DNA of 29,520 bases from JBBRRP01 sp964609655 (lineage in GTDB: Bacteria > Myxococcota_A > Polyangia > Polyangiales > Polyangiaceae), in NCBI GenBank assembly GCA_964609655.1, contig CAZSUA010000025.1, positions 1-29,520 of the forward strand, read 5' to 3'. Under the pieces are notes generated by a model. The model worked only from the letters and a program-made list of their open reading frames with translations. It was not told the DNA's origin and did not search any database. Shown in pieces: positions 23,212-29,520 of this stretch. Position numbers and translations under genes: made by a program. How positions within the stretch are numbered: the stretch's first letter is position 1; every line of letters begins with the position of its first letter.

Positions 23212-24000
23212 TCAATTGCCGATACACGGGCCGGGGCAGGATTGGCTAATGCATGCAACCGCTGAGAAAGCCTGGGTTGCGGCGGTAATATCCCCGCCGA
23301 AGCAGCCGAGCACGCAGGCGAAATCAAGACCTTGATTGGTGTTGCAAGTAGTGATGGTGCACACCGTTCCATTGAGACACGTAGCGTTCGTAAAACATTG
23401 CGACGCCGCTGGACACTGAGTCACGACACAGGTCAGGCACTCAGCTGGCATTGGAGGGCCGCCCCCGGAACCTCCACCGAAGCCACCGGTTGGAAAACCA
23501 CCGGAGCCACCACTCGTAAAACCACCGGAGCCACCACTCGTAAAACCANNNNNNNNNNNNNNNNNNNNNNNNNNNNNNNNNNNNNNNNNNNNNNNNNNNN
23601 NNNNNNNNNNNNNNNNNNNNNNNNNNNNNNNNNNNNNNNNNNNNNNNNCGGAGCCACCACTCGTAAAACCACCGGAGCCACCACTCGTAAAACCACCGGA
23701 GCCGCCGCTCCCTCCTGAACCACCAGCGGGTTTGCCACCGATCCCCCCACCCCCTGTCCCAGCTGTGCCACCGCTTCCGCCGCCGCCGACGCGCCCAGCT
23801 GAACCCCCCGCAGGACTCCCCCCGAGCGCTCCGTCAAGCTCGAATTCATCCATGCCGCTTCGTCCGCCACCGCATCCTAAGAATAGAGCCAAGCTGCAGA
23901 GGGCGGCGCCGAGCGACCACACGCAAAAAGTTGTGCGACGCTTTCGAGCGCGAAGGGAGGGCAAAGCCTTTGGCGTTTCGGTGTCGGATGTGTGTGGCAT
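23212..24000 (-). CDS. Gly-Ser-rich lipoprotein with Cys-rich C-terminal domain (interrupted by gap)
   Basis: It starts at the ATG at 23998-24000. A long basic N-region (RARKRR, 18-22) leads to hydrophobic WSLGAALCSLALFLGC; the lipobox is FLGC with Cys43. Then comes a low-complexity Gly/Ser region with 8-residue units GFTSGGSG, in which a 100-N gap lies. The last about 80 residues form a Cys-rich domain (CLTCVVTQC, CFTNATC, VCTITTC, ACVLGC, CISQSCPGPC) that probably forms many disulfides. Lipoproteins with a GGSGG spacer and a Cys-rich end are common in Polyangia-type myxobacteria as I recall; function is unknown. The true length is not known because of the gap. It is 21 bases upstream of the TPR-HEAT gene and probably heads the operon. 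Confidence 0.85.
   Translation of the reverse strand: MPHTSDTETPKALPSLRARKRRTTFCVWSLGAALCSLALFLGCGGGRSGMDEFELDGALGGSPAGGSAGRVGGGGSGGTAGTGGGGIGGKPAGGSGGSGGSGGFTSGGSGGFTSGGSXXXXXXXXXXXXXXXXXXXXXXXXXXXXXXXXXXGFTSGGSGGFTSGGSGGFPTGGFGGGSGGGPPMPAECLTCVVTQCPAASQCFTNATCLNGTVCTITTCNTNQGLDFACVLGCFGGDITAATQAFSAVACISQSCPGPCIGN
23497..23705. repeat. 24-bp tandem repeat array around an assembly gap
   Basis: The unit encodes GFTSGGSG on the minus strand. Full units lie at 23497-23520 and 23521-23544 before the gap and at 23668-23691 after it, with partial or diverged units at the edges. The copy number is unknown because the array spans the N block. Confidence 0.93.
23549..23648. other. Assembly gap, 100 N
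   Basis: Exactly 100 N inside the 24-bp tandem array. Both flanks carry the same unit, so the gap is most likely an unresolved repeat; its length is a placeholder. Confidence 0.97.
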
Positions 24001-24167
24001 GCTAAGTCATCAGCTTTAGCATTCTTCGCTCGAAGGCGCATCGCCGGCAATTTCTGTGGTCTGTGGGGTGCGCTTCTAGAAGTGAAAGAGTTGCGCGCCT
24101 CCGCTCATTGAAGTTTGAGGCGTTCAAGGGGTAGCCCTCGGCATGGCTCGGAACTAACGTGCAGCCC

Positions 24168-25046
24168 ATGGAGCCGCGGACCATTCGGGTGGGTCTGGTG
24201 CAGTCGCCGATCATCGGTGATGTCGCGGAAATGCTGGCTAGAACATCAGCTCACGTGCGCACGGCGGCCGCGCGCGGTGCACAGCTGGTCTGCCTGCAAG
24301 AGCTCTTTGCTCAGCCGTACTTCTGCCAAGTAGAGGATCATCGTTACTTCGACTGGGCGGAAGCAACCACGGGGCCCACTTGCACCCACATGTCTGGCAT
24401 CGCCAAGGAGTGTGGCGTCACACTCGTGGTGCCGTTCTTTGAGCGGCGGGCCGCAGGCGTCTACCACAACACGTTAGTGGTGTTTGGGCCGAACGGCGAG
24501 CAGCTCGGGATGTATCGCAAGATGCACATTCCCGACGATCCGCAGTTTGAAGAAAAGTTCTATTTCAGCCCGGGAGATCTCGGTTTCATGAGCGTGCCCA
24601 CTCCCGAGGTAAAGCTTGGGCCGTTAATCTGTTGGGATCAATGGTACCCCGAGGCGGCCAGGCTCACGGCCCTCAAGGGGGCTGAGCTGCTCACGTATCC
24701 CACAGCGATTGGTTGGCTCGCCCAAGAGAAAGCAGAGCACGGCGCGCAGCTGTCGGCTTGGCAGACCATGCAGCGTTCGCATGCCATCGCCAACGGCGTG
24801 TTCGTGGTGGCGGTGAATCGCGTGGGCATCGAAACACTCGCAGGACAGAGCATTGAATTTTGGGGACACTCGTTCGTGTGCGACCCCACCGGGAAGATTC
24901 TGGCCGAGGCGGGATCGGGTGAGGAGGTGTTGGTGGTGGACTGTGATCTGACGGCCATCGAGCGCACCCGGCAGATCTGGCCATTTTTTCGTGATCGTCG
25001 GCTGGACGCGTACAGTGGACTCACCAAGCGCTGGTCCGACGAATGA
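24168..25046 (+). CDS. aguB: N-carbamoylputrescine amidase
   Basis: The 292-residue protein starts at the ATG at 24168 (GTG 24159 is possible). It belongs to the nitrilase superfamily, with the Glu-Lys-Cys triad visible: Glu45 in CLQELF, Lys118 in YRKMHIPDDP and Cys155 in ICWDQWYPE. The blocks MHIPDDPQFEEKFYFSPGD and QWYPEAARL are typical of AguB, which hydrolyses N-carbamoylputrescine to putrescine, CO2 and ammonia. It has no signal peptide. The next gene, agmatine deiminase, overlaps it by 4 bases (ATGA, 25043-25046), so the two are translationally coupled and form one pathway. Length is normal. The preceding 150 bases hold the divergent promoters for this operon and the lipoprotein operon. 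Confidence 0.95.
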   Translation: MEPRTIRVGLVQSPIIGDVAEMLARTSAHVRTAAARGAQLVCLQELFAQPYFCQVEDHRYFDWAEATTGPTCTHMSGIAKECGVTLVVPFFERRAAGVYHNTLVVFGPNGEQLGMYRKMHIPDDPQFEEKFYFSPGDLGFMSVPTPEVKLGPLICWDQWYPEAARLTALKGAELLTYPTAIGWLAQEKAEHGAQLSAWQTMQRSHAIANGVFVVAVNRVGIETLAGQSIEFWGHSFVCDPTGKILAEAGSGEEVLVVDCDLTAIERTRQIWPFFRDRRLDAYSGLTKRWSDE

Positions 25047-26158
25047 AAAGAGCGACGCGCTTTCGCATGCCCGCTGAGTGGGAGCCGCACGCAGCAACTT
25101 GGTTGGCCTGGCCGCATAACGCCTGGGATTTCCCTGGGAAACACGCGGCAATCCACTGGGCGTTCGCCGAGCTAATTCGCTATCTAGCGGAAGGCGAGCG
25201 GGTTCGAATCCTCGTGCAAGACGGTCCAACCAAGCGGCAGGCAAGCTCGGTGCTCAGTCGGGCTCGCGTGGATCTGGAAGCCGTGGATTGGGTGCTGTGT
25301 CCGACGGACCGATCCTGGACGCGCGATTCGCTGCCAAGCTTCGTGAATTCAAAGAGCATCAGCCGAGCTCAATCGCTCAAGTGTGCTGCAAGCCCGGTGA
25401 AAGCAAGGCTCGGTGTGAAACAGCGACGCGCCGCTGCCGTTAAGTGGCGATTCAATGGCTGGGCCCGCTACCCCAACCACCGTTTGGATGATGCTGCTGG
25501 CCAATGGGTTGCCGATCACTTCAGTTCACGGCACTTCACGCCAACCACCAAAAATGGGGCCAGAGTCGTGTTGGAAGGCGGCTCGATTGATAGCGACGGC
25601 TTAGGCTCGCTTCTCACCACCGAAAACTGCTTGGTGAGCGGGAGCCGTGCTCGCGGTGCACGCCTTGGAAAGCTCGGCTACGAAGCTCTCTTTGCCGAGT
25701 TCCTGGGCATCGAGCGAACGATCTGGCTGCCGGATGGAATTGTTGGCGACGACACCTCAGGCCATGTCGATGATTTCTGTCGCTTCGTGAGTCCAGGCCG
25801 GGTCGTGATTTGCGAAGAACGCAATCGGCACGATGCCAATTATCAGCCGCTAAAACAGGCAAGCAAGGTGCTTCAAGCTGCCAGGGATGCGTCCGGGCAG
25901 CGCCTGGAGATCATCGGGCTGCCCATGCCACGCCCCATCTTTTTCGGACGTTCGCGCTTGCCCGCCAGCTACGCGAACTTCTACATCAGCAATCGTGCTG
26001 TTCTGGTGCCCACGTTCAACGACGAAAATGATCGTGTGGCGCTTCGAATCTTGGAAGAGGTTTTCGGAGATCGGCCCGTGATTGGAATTCACGCTGCCGA
26101 TTGGGTGCTCGGCCTCGGCACGCTCCATTGCAGCACGCAGCAGGAACCTGAAGGCTGA
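25043..26158 (+). CDS. aguA: Agmatine deiminase
   Basis: The 371-residue protein of the peptidylarginine-deiminase-like fold starts at ATG 25043. Typical blocks: MPAEWEPHAATWLAWPHN (9-26), WTRDSLPSF (92-100), KWRFNGW (134-140), LEGGSID (177-183), SGHVDDFCRF (239-248), and the catalytic Cys363 in GTLHCSTQQEP (359-369). It hydrolyses agmatine to N-carbamoylputrescine and ammonia, feeding AguB. One oddity is a Lys/Arg/Ala-rich insertion of about 30 residues (about 102-133) between the RDSLP block and the FNGW block, where the family usually has only a short link. The catalytic residues appear intact, so it should be active. The stop shares one base with the next start (TGATG at 26156-26160). Confidence 0.95.
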   Translation: MKRATRFRMPAEWEPHAATWLAWPHNAWDFPGKHAAIHWAFAELIRYLAEGERVRILVQDGPTKRQASSVLSRARVDLEAVDWVLCPTDRSWTRDSLPSFVNSKSISRAQSLKCAASPVKARLGVKQRRAAAVKWRFNGWARYPNHRLDDAAGQWVADHFSSRHFTPTTKNGARVVLEGGSIDSDGLGSLLTTENCLVSGSRARGARLGKLGYEALFAEFLGIERTIWLPDGIVGDDTSGHVDDFCRFVSPGRVVICEERNRHDANYQPLKQASKVLQAARDASGQRLEIIGLPMPRPIFFGRSRLPASYANFYISNRAVLVPTFNDENDRVALRILEEVFGDRPVIGIHAADWVLGLGTLHCSTQQEPEG

Positions 26159-29100
26159 TGCGCAAGCTGGTCTTGATCTGGTTAGCGTTGGGCGTGGGGT
26201 TGGCTTGTGGCTGCGCCGAGCGGTCGGCACCCGTGCCTGCCGTCAACCAAAATCCCCAGGGGAAGAGCCTGCTCAAGCCCGATTGGGCCGCGCAACGCGA
26301 GCTGCTCGATGCGCCCTACCAGCTGAAGCTCGATGCGCGAATCCCTCTGGCTTTTCGTGCGCTGCACCAGATGCTCACCGCAGGTGTCCAGGCGAATTTT
26401 CGTTCGGAATTAGTGAAGCAGCGCCAAATTCTCTACCTCGATCAAATCAAGTTAGCGGAGCTTCCGGCGTACCCTGAGCTCGGCCAAGCGAAGCAGGCGC
26501 TCCAGAAATACGTCGAGGTGTTAGCCCCATCGATCGTCAGGACGCCGCAGGCGCTGGGCTCAAAGCCAGCTTCGGAAACACCCTGGTTGGAGCCACTCGA
26601 AACTTCGTTTGAACGTTTGCGATCGGTCGCAGGGCTGCGTGCGGCTGAACTGATGGGTCCCGACGTGGCGCCGCGGATCGCCAAGGCACTCGTCAACATC
26701 TGCTTCCAGTCTACCGATCGGCTCGGCACCGCCGATGAAGTGTGTGCCAGGGCACTCGCGCTGCTGGTGGTGGCTGAGAAGGTGTCGCCGGTTTCAATGA
26801 CTGAGCCGGCAGCGCTGCTCGCGTACACGCTGGGCTATGAGGCAGAGGCCGCGAAGCTGGCCGAAGCTCTCGGGCCGGAACATCCGCTGCGAGCATTTGT
26901 AACCCGCAACCAAGCCACTCTGCGACGCCTCAGCACGACCCGCGAGCCCACGTTTGCCGAACGTATGTTGTGGTTAATTCGCTTGAACGAATCCGGGAAG
27001 GTCGACGAAGAAGCGGCGTATCGGGCCCAGTATTTTCGCGGTGATCAGCTAACGGTATCGGTCTTGTGCGCTCGGATGCGTGCACCAGCGGCAGCGCTCC
27101 AACGGGAATTGGTCGAGGCGCTGCCGAGCCTGCTCCTCTTGGAAGCCACTGCCTTGACTCGGGAGCCGGCGGCCCTACGCTTCAGGTCTGGCATTCGAGG
27201 CTCAAGCGCACGCCTCGAGGAACTTGTCGGGACCCAGCTTGCTATTGAGCGCTTGCTGGTTCGGGGCCGCGGCGTCTATCTCGGGTACGGAAACGTCATA
27301 GAGCGCCTGTCCGCGCGCGCGGGCGCTGCAGATGCTTTGTCTCCGGCGGCCACGCGTTCCTTTCTTTCGACTCTGATGTACTCGGCGCTTCGCGTGCGTG
27401 CGTCTTGGGCGTTAGCCGGTGAGGACAAAATAGAGCTCGTGGTAGCCGGTTTGCGCTCACAGAAGCTGGGAGATTTTGCCGATTTTTCGCGCTGGCTCGA
27501 CCTCATCCTCGGGCCAAAGCTGCTGAGCAAAGCGCCCGAGCAGATAGGCCGCGCAGAAAAACTTCGGGACTTCGGCGGGCTCGCTTGGCAGCCTCTCTAC
27601 GAAACGTTTGACGGCGGCGCACGTTTCGGTTCGTCAGCTGAGTTTGCGCTAGCCAAGGCGTTCTTTTCCCATCTGGATTCGCGGCCGCGCTACCGTCGGC
27701 TGGCAGCGAACGTGGCCAGTGTTTCACTTTCGGATCTCTTGTTGCGCGAGCGCCTGCTGGATGCTGCTGTAAAAGCCGCCCCGAATGCCGATCCGGAGCT
27801 GAGCCTTACTTACGCACGCTTCGTCCAGGATTCGAAGCAGCTGATCGCATATTCAAAGGACTCAAGTTGGGAACTGGCGTTCCGTGCGAGCGCGGTCGCA
27901 GAATTGGGCCACACCGGGTCACCCAGCAGCGAAGCCATCGGCCAACATTTTTCCAGCCTATTGAGCGACACTGAAGACGATTGGGCAGGGCGCGCTGTCT
28001 ATGTGAGCTTTTTGAAGCGTCAGGAGGCGCTGGATTCAGCGCTTTCGATCACGCGTGCTTGGTTGTATCCGAATCCCCGAAGTAGCACGGCTCACTTGAT
28101 CTCAGCTCGCACTGAGGCTGCCTCCATTCTGATGAAGCAGGGGAAGACCGCTGAAGGTTGGAAGTTGGTCGAACCGATGATCAACACCTTGCAGAGCGAT
28201 GCTTTGCGGGTTGGCTCCCAAATCCTGGTCCGTCTCAAAAACGTGGACCGCGCAGTGGCGTTGGCAGGGGTTGATCTCAAGCAGGAGCCGCGCGCCCCAG
28301 CGGCACGCGCGAATTGCGTGGAATTGTTGTGGCGTGCAGGGCGCTACGAGGCGGCTGCGAAGATGCTGACGGAGTCTGCGAGCAAGTTTGGAGAAGCGGG
28401 CTTTGGGATCGAAATGAGCGAGCGTTTCGCCCACGCATTGGGAAGTAAGCCGGAAGCGGCGAGGCTCGCATTCGATGCGCTTCGAGAAGCCAAGCCGATC
28501 TCGACGGTGTTGGCGCGTCTAGGCGGAGCCCTCCAAGGGAGCAACCCCGGTCTGGCTTTCGAGCTGCTGCAAAGCATCAAGGCCTCGGGGCCACAACAGT
28601 TCGGCAATCTGCTGAGTTCGTATGCGGCAAAAAAGCAGGCGCAAGGCGAAAGCGCCGCGCTGGCCTGGATATCCGAGCACGTTAACAAGAAGTCGCGCGA
28701 GGGCTTAGTTGAGCTGGCCTACACGCGGCACGTTGACGAGCTCCTGTGGGATTTTGCTGACCCCACGGATAAGCCGCAAGCGGAGCGCGATCTTGTTTGG
28801 CTCTTTCGCGCTGCAGCACTCTTGCGGGAGCGAAAGAATTCAGACCCCAATTTCGCCAAAGTGAAGCGCTATTTCCAAGAGTCCGAAACAGCGGCAAGTC
28901 CAGGAAGCCTCTCGCTCTCGTTGGCCCTTGGCCGCTACCTGGTGGGCACGCTCCCTCTCGAAACGCTTCTGCCCTTCGCCCACACGCCCCACAATGCCTG
29001 CCGCGTGGCGTACTACTTGGGCGTTAAAGCTCAGGCCAGCGACCAGCTCGAGGCCGCCCACACCTGGTATCGAATGGCGGCAGAAACCGGGCCGCCCGAT

Positions 29101-29187
29101 CTGGCCGAACACCGCTTTGCTGTCGCCCAGCTGGAAGCCTGGCGTGACACCGGCAAAGCCCTGAAGTTCCTAGGCCACGCGAACTGA
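26158..29187 (+). CDS. Large helical-repeat (TPR-like) lipoprotein of unknown function
   Basis: The 1009-residue protein starts at ATG 26158, sharing one base with the aguA stop. Its N-terminus MRKLVLIWLALGVGLACGC is a lipoprotein-type signal; Cys17 or Cys19 could be the lipidated residue, as neither lipobox is ideal. The rest is Ala/Leu/Arg-rich and nearly all helical. The C-terminal half has TPR-like pairs (for example AGRYEAAAKMLTESASKFGE and SDQLEAAHTWYRMAAETGPP). No catalytic motif is seen. It resembles the solenoid protein at 19117-23190 in general build but not in visible sequence. The coupling to aguBA may mean shared expression only; there is no known link between polyamine synthesis and such a protein. 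Confidence 0.8.
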   Translation: MRKLVLIWLALGVGLACGCAERSAPVPAVNQNPQGKSLLKPDWAAQRELLDAPYQLKLDARIPLAFRALHQMLTAGVQANFRSELVKQRQILYLDQIKLAELPAYPELGQAKQALQKYVEVLAPSIVRTPQALGSKPASETPWLEPLETSFERLRSVAGLRAAELMGPDVAPRIAKALVNICFQSTDRLGTADEVCARALALLVVAEKVSPVSMTEPAALLAYTLGYEAEAAKLAEALGPEHPLRAFVTRNQATLRRLSTTREPTFAERMLWLIRLNESGKVDEEAAYRAQYFRGDQLTVSVLCARMRAPAAALQRELVEALPSLLLLEATALTREPAALRFRSGIRGSSARLEELVGTQLAIERLLVRGRGVYLGYGNVIERLSARAGAADALSPAATRSFLSTLMYSALRVRASWALAGEDKIELVVAGLRSQKLGDFADFSRWLDLILGPKLLSKAPEQIGRAEKLRDFGGLAWQPLYETFDGGARFGSSAEFALAKAFFSHLDSRPRYRRLAANVASVSLSDLLLRERLLDAAVKAAPNADPELSLTYARFVQDSKQLIAYSKDSSWELAFRASAVAELGHTGSPSSEAIGQHFSSLLSDTEDDWAGRAVYVSFLKRQEALDSALSITRAWLYPNPRSSTAHLISARTEAASILMKQGKTAEGWKLVEPMINTLQSDALRVGSQILVRLKNVDRAVALAGVDLKQEPRAPAARANCVELLWRAGRYEAAAKMLTESASKFGEAGFGIEMSERFAHALGSKPEAARLAFDALREAKPISTVLARLGGALQGSNPGLAFELLQSIKASGPQQFGNLLSSYAAKKQAQGESAALAWISEHVNKKSREGLVELAYTRHVDELLWDFADPTDKPQAERDLVWLFRAAALLRERKNSDPNFAKVKRYFQESETAASPGSLSLSLALGRYLVGTLPLETLLPFAHTPHNACRVAYYLGVKAQASDQLEAAHTWYRMAAETGPPDLAEHRFAVAQLEAWRDTGKALKFLGHAN

Positions 29188-29238
29188 AGCCGCCCCTGCA
29201 AGCCCCCCCGCAAGCGCTGGCGCCTCACGACAAACCCG

Positions 29239-29266
29239 TTGCGCCCGCGCCCATTCAGGGTTATTC
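29239..29266 (+). promoter_or_regulatory. Possible promoter of tRNA-Leu
   Basis: TTGCGC (29239-29244) and TTATTC (29261-29266) are spaced by 16 bases and end 13 bases before the tRNA. Match to the sigma-70 consensus is only fair. Confidence 0.25.
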
Positions 29267-29279
29267 GAGCCGCGCTCAA

Positions 29280-29361
29280 GCACGAGTGGCGGAATTGGCA
29301 GACGCGCCGGATTTAGGTTCCGGTACCGTGAGGTGTGAAGGTTCAAGTCCTTTCTCGTGCA
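29280..29361 (+). tRNA. tRNA-Leu (anticodon UAG)
   Basis: The cloverleaf can be drawn by eye. The acceptor arm GCACGAG (29280-29286) pairs with CTCGTGC (29354-29360). The anticodon stem CCGGA (29307-29311) pairs with TCCGG (29319-29323). The 7-base loop TTTAGGT carries anticodon TAG at 29314-29316. A long class II variable region follows, then the T arm GAAGG-TTCAAGT-CCTTT. The discriminator base is A, as needed for Leu. The 3' CCA is not encoded. Confidence 0.97.
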
Positions 29362-29365
29362 CTCA

Positions 29366-29383
29366 GCCTCGCGGAAGCGAGGC
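29366..29383 (+). terminator. GC-rich hairpin 3' of the tRNA
   Basis: GCCTCGC pairs perfectly with GCGAGGC around a GGAA (GNRA-type) loop, 5 bases after the tRNA. There is no T-run after it, so it may be a processing or protective hairpin or a weak terminator. Confidence 0.4.
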
Positions 29384-29463
29384 GCAACCTCGAGCGAAAC
29401 GCGTCAGGCGCGAGGCAACGCGAGCCGCCGGCCGCCCCTGAAGCGAGTCCTTCCTGACTCACG

Positions 29464-29520
29464 TCACCCCCACCTCAGCTTTTCCTTCAACTCGTTAAGT
29501 TGTGAATGCTGGATCACCTT
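29464..29520 (-). CDS. C-terminal end of an unidentified protein, cut by the window edge
   Basis: Reading leftward from the right edge, one frame gives VIQHSQLNELKEKLRWG and then TGA (29464-29466). The charged helical sequence looks coding rather than random, but 18 residues are too few to identify a family or to be sure. Confidence 0.4.
   Translation of the reverse strand, partial: KVIQHSQLNELKEKLRWG

Noticed and set aside
24072..24081. CTTCTAGAAG palindrome as an operator
   Set aside because: Ten bases is too short to stand out from chance without a second copy.
24624..25244. Minus-strand frames of up to 206 residues opposite aguB and aguA
   Set aside because: Both plus-strand genes are well conserved enzymes; the antisense frames show no domain.

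Overview
The window looks like chromosomal DNA of a myxobacterium-type organism (Myxococcota, probably Polyangia-like). It is GC-rich and dense with signalling proteins typical of that group. These include Ser/Thr kinases with a cytoplasmic kinase domain, one transmembrane helix and a C-terminal sensor or output domain, a double-FHA protein, a membrane-anchored PilZ-like protein, Gly-Ser-rich lipoproteins, and a secreted enzyme with a MYXO-CTERM-like tail. Two 100-N blocks (6458-6557 and 23549-23648) show it is a draft scaffold.

Layout. 1-969: two exported proteins of unknown function on the minus strand; the second has a probable frameshift in its signal peptide. 1227-1964: a polyprenol-phosphate-mannose-synthase-like GT2 enzyme. 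2036-8245: a signalling and glycosylation block, consisting of a Ser/Thr kinase, an upstream PEGA-containing pseudokinase, a divergent TMTC-like membrane glycosyltransferase, and a convergent double-FHA tail-anchored protein. 8246-8701: no convincing gene, but a perfect 24-bp palindrome that looks like an operator. 8702-10240: a SpoIIAA/STAS-like small protein divergent from a class I (sesqui)terpene synthase. 10353-12209: the PilZ-like protein. 12226-15856: an overlapping gene pair, a PhoX/DUF839-type exported protein followed by a di-heme c-type cytochrome-like protein. 16020-16575: a frameshifted remnant of an Rpn/PD-(D/E)XK nuclease-transposase. 16593-17522: a secreted glutaminyl cyclase. 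17490-24000: an apparent four-gene minus-strand operon (Gly-rich lipoprotein, giant TPR-HEAT protein, small lipoprotein, tsaD). 24168-29187: a tightly coupled plus-strand operon (N-carbamoylputrescine amidase, agmatine deiminase, large helical-repeat lipoprotein). 29280-29361: tRNA-Leu(UAG), followed by a hairpin and the 3' end of a minus-strand gene.

How the genes may work together. The GT2 enzyme could supply a lipid-linked sugar to the TMTC-like enzyme, giving a bacterial O-mannosylation pair set around a kinase, pseudokinase and FHA phosphosignalling set. The two polyamine enzymes form the agmatine to N-carbamoylputrescine to putrescine route. The PhoX-like and cytochrome genes are likely translationally coupled. 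All functional calls come from reading motifs by eye; no database search was possible.
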